The notes beneath the pieces are model-generated. The model saw only the letters and a program-made list of their open reading frames with translations, had not been told where the DNA came from and made no database searches. The translations under genes were made by a program, and so were the position numbers. DNA of 64,000 bases. Origin: Bolinopsis microptera (Eukaryota; Ctenophora; Tentaculata; Lobata; Bolinopsidae). The stretch spans positions 6,854,169-6,918,168 of the forward strand of contig NC_087079.1 of the NCBI RefSeq assembly GCF_026151205.1, read 5' to 3'. Positions 54,665 to 64,000 of the stretch are shown here, piece after piece; within the stretch, counting starts at the first letter, position 1; each line of letters starts with the position of its first letter.

Positions 54665-55880
54665 ACCTTCGTTGGAGATTTAGAGTGCATCACAATAATC
54701 CAGCGTGTTCTTCCAAAAACAGTATATAATTGAATTTGAATAAATATTCGTTTAAAACGATCAATTATGCACTATTCAGGGGCAGGTAAAAGTCACTAAA
54801 AGTCAAGCATCCAGCATGCTTAACCAACAGATACAAGATGATCTAAAGCTGTGCAGTAGTATTAACACCCGGTTTAAACCGAAACGTGAGGAGACTGGAA
54901 TTTGATAAAAAGGAGGAGGAGGTGTGTGGAATCTCGTAAGTTTCAATTATAGTTTTTAAAGCAAAAGTTTGTGTTTAAATCGGTTTGTGGTTATTAACGC
55001 ATCATCTGTGATCTGTCAAACGAATAAAAAGGTCCAAGCCATGTGTCCTACATTTAAACCTTTTTCATAAGCTCAAAGGAGTGCAATGAAATGCGCTTTG
55101 ATACGCAAGTTAGCCTAGCATGAGTTCAATTCTAATTAAATGCACTGACGAGCGTTGAAATAATGAACCTGTACTTGACTCCGTGTTTTAAATCATATTG
55201 TGCTTAACTGCTCTTGTATTATGGATCATGGTAAGATAGTTTTGATAGTTTTGATTGGTTACTTGCTGATTATTCGTGGATCAGTATTACTTGGTAAGAT
55301 ATATGATTAACATGTTAAGTAGCTACTTCTGGGAGTTTCTTATCACGTATTTAGTTTAAGGGTCGCATCGAGACCGACTATCCAATCTTGTCTCTTGTAT
55401 TGCCACGACGAAAAAGCAGTATTGAACATCTTTATACCTCATGATTTCACTTATTTAACCAACTCGCTAGTTTGCCACTTTATAGAGCGTTTAAGCTTTG
55501 ACGTAAAGATAAGATATTAATATTAATAAGTTGTTATTACTGAGACTCATTTACATTGCACTCCTTTGAGTGGTTCCAGTGCCGCTACCAAACATTCGAC
55601 TTGATTAAAGAGCTCTTTAGAAGATTGACAGACTCAATTTTATATGGTAAATATTGAAATATTTCGTCGTAGAGCCAGTCTTTCACCAGAAGCTAATTCG
55701 AATAGGTTTTTTAGATGCTTCAGTTCAGATAGATGAATGATGATACTGAGTAAAAAGTGCCATATTTAGTCAGTTATCGACAGATATGCCTACCTAAACA
55801 CAAGGAAATTTTTTCAAAAGTAAAGTTTCGAAATCGTTGAAATTACCTCCTTATTAATGAAGTTATGAGTTTACACTTCG
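54665..55880. other. Spacer, no gene recognised
   Basis: AT-rich, no repeat or domain identified. If the 54140-54659 candidate is real, its promoter lies in the first few hundred bases. Confidence 0.4.
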
Positions 55881-57985
55881 ACAGAGGAATTTAATTCTCC
55901 TTTTGAATCAATCAAGCTAGATGATTTGTTGTAAATACTGAGATCAAACTATCAATTTACAGGCTATCGTCAAACATGTTGCAAGCTAAGATGGTAAGTA
56001 CGTACGGTACAGGGCTTTAAGTACGTACGGTACAGCTACTTTTAAAGGTACGTACCGTACAGGCCCTATAGGGTACAGACTTTTTTGGGAAAAAAATGAA
56101 ACTTTTTCAAAGTTAGTGGAGTACTTGCAATGTTCCTTTAGTATTATCATAATTTTATTTGAGGTAGTAGTCGAAGAGGAACATGAATTATTAAGATAGT
56201 AAATTAACAGTGAATGGACAGTGACAGATAAAATCAGTATCACATTTTAATGTGCTTATTGGAGTATATAAACACTAGTTTTTCAGCAAGCTGAGGCTTC
56301 AGCCTCAGCCTTCTTTTATTCATATAAAGTTTGTTTCACACATTAATGAGGATGCGCTAAAAATCGCGTAAACAACATCTGCCAACTTTTTCAACCAACA
56401 TTATTCAAAGCGCCAAATCCAATGTAACATGGCCCAACCCTTCTTGCTTCTGGAACATTTTTGTACAACTGCTCTAAATCTAATGGTATAAATTGAAATG
56501 CAGCGATGAGCGAATTCAGCTTCCATGAAAGTTGTCGTGTGAACGTGGTTTTTGTGCATCTTTTTGCAATTGCAAGCATTGTACCTTTCAGCCCAAGTTT
56601 AAAAGTACGTACCGTACAGCTATTTTTAAAGGTACGTACCGTACGTACTTGCCATCTTAGGTTGCAAGGCGTCATCTTCAGTGACATAAGCCTACAAATT
56701 GTAAAAAGTTAGTAAACCCAAAATTCCTTTAAAAATCTGAACACTCTTAAAACGGTTATATAATTAAAATTAAAATGTTAGGGATAAGGGAAGGCCAAAA
56801 AGATTTATAGTGTTTATTCCCAAAGGTTTTAAAGTCTTGAGTTGTTGAATATATTTATGTTCACGAACTTCTAAAGTTTTAGGACTATAATTATCAATAA
56901 TTGACACATTAAAAATTTTGTTAAAATTCTCCCTTTGACCTTTGTCTAAAACCATGATCCAACAAATGTAAGCCCAAACTATATTCATCACTTGTTTCAT
57001 CTACCTTATCACCATTTAAAAGTTTATAATATTTGACTCTATGTTCTCCAGTCCTAACCCGTAGAGAGCGAGTAGTGCGACCGACGTAAGCCTTTCCACA
57101 GAAACTACATCGGAACAGTTAAATGATGTTGTAACTCAGGCAGTTTCCAGGGGAAGCTTTAACCTTCTTGCCGTTCACTTTGAATTCATGGCTGCCTTTG
57201 ACAAGTTCGCAGCATTTGCATCTTGGCATATGGCATTTGCTGGTTGGACCATGTTTAGCTCCTAAAGCAAGTTCTTTCAATTTGACGAGGCGAGATTTTA
57301 GGCTTGGCCCTGTTTTCTTGGTGTAACTGAATATTTTCTTCCTAGGCGCGGAAGGTGTTGAGGAGGTCTCTTGGGATGTTTCAACAGTGTCACTTTCACT
57401 GAAACTCCTTGTTCTTTAGAGGTGTTCTTCATACTTCTTAGTCACAGACACCAGATCATCATCACTACCATAAGTAGATATGACCCTGATTGGAAGGTGT
57501 AAAGATGTCTGGTCCTCAGGAGTCTGAACTTTGCGTAACAGTGATCTTGTTGAATTGAGAACCTTATTACTAATATTCTCAACCATTTTCCTTACACTTC
57601 GACTTATTATTATCCTGACATGATAATCAAAAAGAGATGATATTTGACCAAAACCCATAATCATGGGTAGAGTGGACCGCAACAGTGTCTCTCTCTCTCT
57701 CTCCCAAACAAAAGGAAGTAATATCAATTTGAATAACCGTCCGCAAATGCATATTGATACCGAGAATGAAATCCTACCAATTGTAATAAAGTTAAAATTT
57801 CTCTGGGTTGCTTTCGGGTCGATACCTAGTATTTCGGGAGGCCGACGGCCAGGCCCCCTCATTACTAGGGGACCCAGGGAGATCAGATCATATCACTAAT
57901 TAGTGACGTATAATTAGTGATGTGATCCATCAGTAGGATTTAACTGACCTAGAAATGGGCTAGAGTTCACATGTACATCATAGCA
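55881..57985 (-). mobile_element. Second Penelope-like family, long 3' copy
   Basis: Same family as 40466-40835 but longer. On the minus strand, from high to low coordinates, it has an ORF stretch (57862-57416) with low similarity to the RT-to-GIY linker (ending VTKKYEEHL), then a Cys-pair region (MPRCKCCELV), a GIY-YIG core (FRCSFCGKAYVGRTTRSLR, then a His in TGEHR) around 57130-57030, and the C-terminal [14 protein letters not shown]. The frame has stops, so it is inactive. A 675-bp DNA transposon interrupts its 3' end at 55986-56660; the copy at 40466 shows the uninterrupted order (GTTGCAAGGCG). Confidence 0.75.
55986..56660. mobile_element. 675-bp DNA transposon, copy 1
   Basis: Ends start CTAAGATGGTAAGTACGTAC; the 25-bp inverted repeats differ at one base. 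GTTGCAAG (8 bp) is duplicated outside (55978-55985 and 56661-56668). Subterminal GTACGTACGGTAC boxes recur (two direct and one inverted copy at the left, two at the right). Non-coding; the 85- and 98-codon frames in it show no domain. Class open (8-bp duplication fits hAT, P or Merlin groups). Confidence 0.9.
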
Positions 57986-58021
57986 GTTCATTAAGAAGTA
58001 AACATGATCTTTAAGATTTGA

Positions 58022-58132
58022 GAATACTGAATACTGAATACTGAATACTGAATACTGAATACTGAATACTGAATACTGAATACTGAATACTGAATACTGA
58101 ATACTGAATACTGAATACTGAATACTGAATAC
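58022..58132 (+). repeat. (GAATACT)n microsatellite
   Basis: About 15 perfect copies of a 7-base unit. Confidence 0.95.
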
Positions 58133-58338
58133 ATCAATTATAGTTTTCTAAACAGTTATACCAGTTGGCAAACAATTTATCTGCAAAATAAATCTTCTTA
58201 AAATTTTTCTGGATGTTCTTTTGAACAGCTTGACAGAGGTGGAAGAAGCAATTGCTAACATCCCACCCTGGCAAACTCTTCAAAAAAGCATTTGGAGAAG
58301 GTAGGCATGTTGATAAGGCATCATGTAGCCTCCAGGCT

Positions 58339-58590
58339 CGACAAACCCCGACAAACCCCGACAAACCCCGACAGACGGCTACATGAGGCCTTCTTGTGTA
58401 GTGTTTTTCCACGTAAAGCTTGATGACTCCGTATCGGCTTTTTGTTGGGAGACTCAAAAAAAAAGAAAAAAAAAAGCCTCCAGGCTCGACAAACCCCGAC
58501 AAACCCCGACACAGCCGACAAACCCTGACAAACCCCGACAAACCCCGACAAACCCCGACGAACCCTGACAAACCCCGACAAACCCCGACG
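58339..58590 (+). repeat. CGACAAACCC minisatellite, two blocks
   Basis: Units of 10 bases (CGACAAACCC and one-base variants) at 58339-58378 and 58487-58590, separated by unrelated sequence with an A-rich tract. Both blocks are preceded by GCCTCCAGGCT, so a larger segment was duplicated. Confidence 0.85.
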
Positions 58591-58880
58591 TGTCGAGATA
58601 TGTCGTATCATGTCCGGCCCACCGGCTACATGATGCCTTTGATAGAATGTGATACTATTATAAATATCTCCGGGATTTCGACGCGGGATCATATTATCAC
58701 TCAGCCCGGCCCGCTGTTAGATAAACATCTCAAGCTGATATCATCCCGCCCCGGAAATTTGTATAAACCCGGCCCGCTTTTTAGTCGTAACTGATGTTTA
58801 TCATTCAATTCTCCGACTTACAATAATCAATGATACTGCTGATTAGAACTCGATAATAGTAGAACAGTTAGACGCGCGAT

Positions 58881-58964
58881 CACGTGAGCGCGTCACGTGC
58901 GTACCACGTGCCACCAATAGCATACGCCGAGTCTATACCACGTGACACGAAAGCGCACCACGTG
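58881..58964 (+). promoter_or_regulatory. Promoter-like CACGTG cluster with CCAAT box
   Basis: Five CACGTG sites (58881, 58894, 58905, 58939, 58959) in 84 bases plus a CCAAT at 58914. Downstream, at 59172, ATGACAGATCG meets a consensus donor GTAAGTAT. Together this looks like a promoter and first exon on the plus strand, but no later exon is recognised. Confidence 0.4.
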
Positions 58965-59171
58965 ATATGAAACATCGTAACCGTCCACTGCTTTTACACG
59001 CAAATTCCTGGGAACGTTGCCAAAGCAGCTAATTCTTGGAATTTCTCCAACGCGTGGCGTGAGAAGTTGGCGACTAGCCAGCTACCCTTGTCCGTGCCCT
59101 AAAAATAGTATTGTTTTGCTTGCTCTCCTTCCAGCTCTTGTTCCTGCTAACGTTCAAGCTATTGCTCCACT

Positions 59172-59182
59172 ATGACAGATCG
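59172..59182 (+). CDS. Candidate first coding exon (speculative)
   Basis: ATG and three further partial codons followed directly by G/GTAAGTAT, a near-perfect donor, 210 bases after the E-box cluster and after a pyrimidine-rich leader (GCTCTCCTTCCAGCTCTTG). Rests only on these signals; no downstream exon found. Confidence 0.2.
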
Positions 59183-59257
59183 GTAAGTATAAATCCCTTG
59201 TCGAAATCGCCGGAGATAATTATAATCCATAAACACTTCACGCTCAGGGCTAAATAA

Positions 59258-59395
59258 ATGTAATCCCTCAGCTGGCGCTTCGGGATTACATATTAACACA
59301 AAACTTGTGCGCTGCGCGCACTCGTATGTGTTTATCAGATCATCCCGCTAGCGCGGGATGATCTGTTATATAAACCCTTTGCGTGGCGGGTTTAT
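59258..59395. other. Four consecutive hairpins
   Basis: Back-to-back stem-loops: 59258-59291 (10-bp stem ATGTAATCCC), 59295-59332 (outer AACACA/TGTGTT, inner GTGCGC/GCGCAC), 59336-59365 (13-bp perfect stem CAGATCATCCCGC, loop TAGC) and 59370-59395 (8-bp stem ATAAACCC). Gaps between them are 3-4 bases. Confidence 0.75.
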
Positions 59396-59489
59396 GTTAT
59401 TGTCTATCATCTTCCCGTATATATACCTAAGAACACTTGATCGGCTCACTCCCGTTGCATGCCTTTGGCACGTACGTATCACATCCCTA

Positions 59490-60595
59490 GATAGGGTAGA
59501 GTTCACATGTTCTGTAAATCGTAGTTGGTGGATCACATCACTAATTATACGTCACATCACTAATTATACGTCATATGATCTGACCCCTAATAATAGAGGG
59601 GGCCTGGAAGTCGTGCAGCCAGTATTTCGGGATAAGGGTGGTAGTTAGTGTCCAATTAGCTGTTGTTTATTCATTAATCTTTATTGCCGAGTACAGTTGC
59701 CTTCGGGTAGTTCTTCTTAATTAATCTATTACAATTGTAAATGAATGGGAAAAGCGAGCGACCTATTTCATTATCGGTATCAATTTGCATTTGCGGACGG
59801 TTATTCAAATTAATATCATTTCCTTTTGTTTGGAAGATAGAAAGAGAGACACTGTTGCGGTCCACTCGACTACCCGTGATCTAAGATGGTAAGTACGTAC
59901 GGTACAGGGCTTTAAGTACGTACGGTACAGCTACTTTTAAAGGTACGTACCGTACAGGCCCTATAGGGTACAGACTTTTTTGGGAAAAAAATGAAACTTT
60001 TTCAAAGTTAGTGGAGTACTTGCAATGTTCCTTTAGTATTATCATAATTTTATTTGAGGTAGTAGTCGAAGAGGAACATGAATTATTAAGATAGTAAATT
60101 AACAGTGAATGGACAGTGACAGATAAAATCAGTATCACATTTTAATGTGCTTATTGGAGTATATAAACACTAGTTTTTCAGCAAGCTGAGGCTTCAGCCT
60201 CAGCCTTCTTTTATTCATATAAAGTTTGTTTCACACATTAATGAGGATGCGCTAAAAATCGCGTAAACAACATCTGCCAACTTTTTCAACCAACATTATT
60301 CAAAGCGCCAAATCCAATGTAACATGGCCCAACCCTTCTTGCTTCTGGAACATTTTTGTACAACTGCTCTAAATCTAATGGTATAAATTGAAATGCAGCG
60401 ATGAGCGAATTCAGCTTCCATGAAAGTTGTCGTGTGAACGTGGTTTTTGTGCATCTTTTTGCAATTGCAAGCATTGTACCTTTCAGCCCAAGTTTAAAAG
60501 TACGTACCGTACAGCTATTTTTAAAGGTACGTACCGTACGTACTTGCCATCTTAGCCCGTGATTATGGGTTTTGGTCAAATATTAATTGGTAATT
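59490..60595 (+). repeat. Inverted partner arm of the Penelope region
   Basis: Reverse-complement match to about 57635-57985: shared words AGTTCACATGT, CACTAATTATACGTCA, CAGTATTTCGGGA, TGCATTTGCGGACGGTTATT and GGTTTTGGTCAAATAT. The arm is interrupted by the 675-bp transposon at 59881; with it removed the arms align. About 1.5 kb of unrelated DNA (57986-59489) lies between the arms. Confidence 0.65.
59881..60555. mobile_element. 675-bp DNA transposon, copy 2
   Basis: Same length as, and by eye identical to, 55986-56660. The 8-bp duplicate here is CCCGTGAT (59873-59880 and 60556-60563). The empty site is visible in the inverted partner near 57650-57665 (CCCATAATCATGGGT on the plus strand). Confidence 0.9.
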
Positions 60596-60599
60596 TATT

Positions 60600-61470
60600 G
60601 ATATTCAGCATGATATATACTACTTGGTACCCTGCCAAAATGCAGTTCTTTGCCAGTTTGTATCAGCGAAAAAACGGTATGATTCCTGCATTTGCTCTGT
60701 CGCTGAGTTCGATCGTAGAATTTAATGAGCTTGAGTCGTGGAATTAGAGTTTTAGAACTATGCTGCTTGTATATGGTAAACTGACTGTAGCACTCTTGTG
60801 ATCCATGAATGGAGACAGCATCATCATACTTTGTCATATGAATTGCTCCTTCATAAATAATGTTATGTCGTTGTAGTCTACTGGAATAGACGATTAAATA
60901 TTGTTACAGTTTAGATAGTCTACCAGAAGATCAATTGCAAGGAAAAATTGCCCAACATGACTCATGCACAATATTACCTGGGACCCCTGGCTATAATGTT
61001 CATAAACATAGAGATTCGGCGGAATGACAGGCTGAGCTCCGCCCAGTAACCACAATAAAATAACGACAATGTTCACACATGAATATTGTGTATTTTCAAT
61101 TTCCAATCGTAAAATTGGAGTGCTGTGACTACAGCTGAATCCGGGAAAAGTTCGTACAATCACGACAATACGAATTTGTCATCAAAATTATGCAGGCACT
61201 CTTTGTATTTCGTTTAGTTTTCTGATAGAACATACCTTATTAATCGCAATATTTGTGCGGGGAACTGCTCCGCACATCCGACCTTCACGTGCGTACAAAT
61301 GCACGTGTGCGCAAGGAAATGCACGTGCGTACAAGGAAATGAAACTCTTATCTTGAAAGGATATTGTTTGCCTTGTCGGACATATTGTGTTATTAGCAGT
61401 TCTAATAGTAATCTAGATTAAGTAATCAGTTTTATCAGATACCCATCCTCGTGAACGTCCCATTAGCTTA
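60600..61470. other. Spacer, no gene recognised
   Basis: No domain-bearing frame. Clustered CACGTG-like words near 61284-61336 (CACGTGCGTACAA repeated). Confidence 0.4.
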
Positions 61471-61473
61471 CTA

Positions 61474-61559
61474 CAGTAAAACCCCGATTTACCGCGGAGT
61501 TTGGGGGAAAGGAAACAGCCGCGATAAATCAGGGTTTGCGGTAAATCGGGGTTTTACTG
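61474..61559. mobile_element. 86-bp TA-flanked MITE
   Basis: CAGTAAAACCCCGATTTACC at the left and its inverse at the right, flanked by TA (61472-61473, 61560-61561). Shortest intact member of the family seen at 7788-7987; nearly all of it is terminal repeat. Confidence 0.85.
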
Positions 61560-61561
61560 TA

Positions 61562-64000
61562 CTACTAGCTATAGGCATAGCGGATGTTGCCTTTTGGCCC
61601 TTTTGTAGCAATAGGGGAGTTAAAGTGAGAACTCCGACCCACAAAACAATGAATCTCGTAATATCAACTTAAGCTAGAAAAACTCTCAGTCCTGTCAACT
61701 TTTCGAACAAATATTCCATATCCAATCCCCTGGAGTAATAAATATTAGAACAGGAATTAAAGATATATTTGTCAAGAAGTGTCCCGTCTTGACGCCTTTG
61801 GGATCGGAGTCCTGCAGTCTCATATCTTACTGACCGCAGTTCTCTTGCACTTCTTAACCACAGGTATGCTACTCAACGCAGATCCTTACCATACTGATTA
61901 CATCTTACAACCAGAGTACCACAACAGATCCTTACCATATCAGAGTACCTTAGATAGTATACTCTATAGTTACAACTTTATACCCTTCACCATTCGAACC
62001 CTGCTTTAATGTTTAATGTTTTATAGGCTCCATAATGTGATTTTATTGGCTAAGTTTTCCGGTATAGTACAAGTAGTATCCTATCTGCTTGACATTCCTG
62101 CAGATAACAATACCATTAGATTGTTAGGCTCGGTTATAGGAAACCGTTAGAAATGGAACCTGCTAACCATTCTCCAGATAGCTTACCAGTTACCGTGCTG
62201 TGCTTCCAACTGTGTAACCACTGCTATTTTAGTTTTATTTGTTAGTTTTAACTCGACTCTGCCTCTACAAATGGTCGATCTAGAAGTCGTATGTATTCAG
62301 TGAGTATTGAGTAAGCAAGGTTTAGTTGATGTGGTCCGGTTTAATGAGATACTTGACTGGGGAATTGTTTAAAGTGGCCTGAATCTCATTACGGTTTAAA
62401 GTTTGCTTGAAATATTTGAATTAAATCTATTCAGTAATTCAGTTTAACAATTAAGTTGCGGTTTTACTTTTTCATTGAAAACCATTTCAATCAACTGCCC
62501 CCGCATCATCCGCAAATGACGATGAGATCTCATCGGCTACGATCTATTACACTTATTAATATTCAATTACTTATTGTCCGTTGCTTGTCGATCTTTGCCG
62601 GAATTTTACAGTTTACTGGTTTCCTGAACATGTTTTTAGGTTTGTCCGCCCTTCGTGGTGATTGACCGAGCTTACGTTGACAACTTCCTTATCAAGGGAG
62701 GGTGATCAGCTTCTAATCAGCTTATTTATGTCTCTGGGAAAGTCAGCTTGAGGCCTGATGTTATCGGATGATTTCCTGATCCTGATTTTAATTGGATTCC
62801 TGTTACAACGTACCAGATGAGGTTTCCTTCAGGTTAAATCGTGCTTAGATTAGTTTCTGATCCACTGCAGCATAACCAGGATATCCTACTCACTGAGATC
62901 AGTGCCTTGTAATACATTGCATGACAAGGAACCATGACCATCAAATAGTAAGCCCTGATAATACGATACAACACAGCAGCTGATCGTATCTCTGCTACAA
63001 GCTGGCGGCTTGTAACGACTCATGACTCAACACGAAGGACCAATAAATTATAGGCTCCCACTTCTTCTGTTCTTCACTCATCGTTGTAATTCGCTGTTCA
63101 AATTATTATCCGTATATAAACACAGTGTTAGGGGGCATGATAACCTCGTATAAACTTGCGAATAGTTGCAGAGCAATGATCGTGCGGGTGGCCAAATTGA
63201 TTTGTAGTTATAGTTAAAGCATAACGGACTTATTGCGCCGCATGGCGATTGTTGGTTGAGTACGGACCCGCTATGGACTTTTAGCCAACCGTTTAGCAAA
63301 TTTGAAGTTAAACACTCTCGCCTATGTGTGATCCCGCCCCAAACCACCAATAGAATAATATAGTTGCAGTTGTAAATTGTGAATATCATGCGTCGACACC
63401 AACTGATCATAGACCTTTTGACGGAAGGTGGCTGCACATTATCAACCGTTTGTTACTGTAATCAATCTCATCGTTTACCGCCATTCTGTAGGCATAATAA
63501 GCCGCTAAACAGGTCTCAATAGGCTGCACGGCTACCCATTAGGAGGAATGAGATTTTGACAATTGTCTACAAAAATTGGGAACTCTTGACTGCCGATGGG
63601 CAGGTCATTTGCTTTAAAACACCCTGTGTCTATCATGTGGCCATTGAGCAGATTGGCCGTTTTGTCTAGAAAACCGGATTGAATGCCATTGACCATTGTT
63701 CTCCAAGATTGATTATATTTGTTGATAAGTAATATAAATATAGGGGAGGGCTAGGCTTCAGAGTGCGAGTTCCCACCTCAGGCATCTCGCCATTACTCAA
63801 ACTTATTAGCTGAATTTGATCTGTACTACTATACTTATACTCTTATACTCCGACATTATTAGGATAAGACTGGAACTGATTCCCAGATCAGAGATCTCCC
63901 TCAAAGAGCAGGGTGCTCTCAGAAGAGCTTCAGTTCCAATTATTTACTTAACGTTTTTTAAATTTGCGCCCGTCCAACTACAAAGCCTTTTGAGATTACG
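61562..64000. other. Spacer to window end, no gene recognised
   Basis: Only short open frames (longest 119 codons, 63437-63078 minus) without recognisable domains. GATCCTTACCATA is repeated at 61881 and 61929. Confidence 0.4.

Noticed and set aside
57600-59400. Hammerhead ribozyme in the Penelope region (known in some Penelope-like elements)
   Set aside because: I looked for CTGANGA followed by GAAA in the right spacing on both strands near the Penelope arms and hairpins and found none.

Overview
This window is metazoan nuclear DNA. It has spliced genes with GT-AG introns, AT-rich spacers and very many transposable elements; there is no bacterial operon structure. The domain mix is VWD-type secreted proteins, a chitin-binding CBM14 plus ShKT secreted protein, C2H2 zinc fingers, an intronless class A GPCR, Penelope-like elements and LINEs. 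It points to an invertebrate; a cnidarian, perhaps a hydrozoan, is my best guess, but this is inference only.

Layout. 1-12.4 kb holds three damaged members of a single-exon secreted VWD gene family (3.3, 6.2 and 8.1 kb), retrotransposon scraps and a GPCR with one in-frame stop. 12.6-17.4 kb is a DNA-transposon-like unit with inverted termini and an 8-bp target duplication, whose body is mostly a 3.5-kb pure polypyrimidine array. 17.5-21.9 kb is a Penelope-like element in inverted-repeat form, split by a hAT-like element that carries a FLYWCH-type ORF. 23.2-27.4 kb is a 4.2-kb foldback element. 28.2-35.6 kb holds two intact VWD family members, with a TA-flanked non-autonomous element inserted just upstream of the second.

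36.2-46.1 kb is glucose-6-phosphate dehydrogenase, 12 recognised exons (the first coding exon is not found). A five-exon antisense gene for a CBM14/ShKT secreted protein lies wholly inside its second recognised intron. Other introns carry a Penelope fragment and a LINE tail. 46.9-50.8 kb is a tandem C2H2 zinc-finger cluster (one relic and two full genes), followed by a LINE tail that contains a second member of the TA-flanked motif-array family. 55.9-60.6 kb is a second Penelope family with inverted arms and two copies of a 675-bp DNA transposon that look identical. 60.6-64 kb has no gene I can recognise.

The most unusual items are: (i) two TA-flanked non-autonomous elements built from many copies of a ~16-bp motif whose orientation flips at mid-element; (ii) the polypyrimidine array bounded by transposon ends; (iii) the nested antisense CBM14/ShKT gene; (iv) a splice-acceptor-like AG directly before the start codon in all five VWD paralogs; (v) a run of four adjacent hairpins at 59.26-59.40 kb. 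All sequence comparisons were made by eye; no alignment or database search was run.
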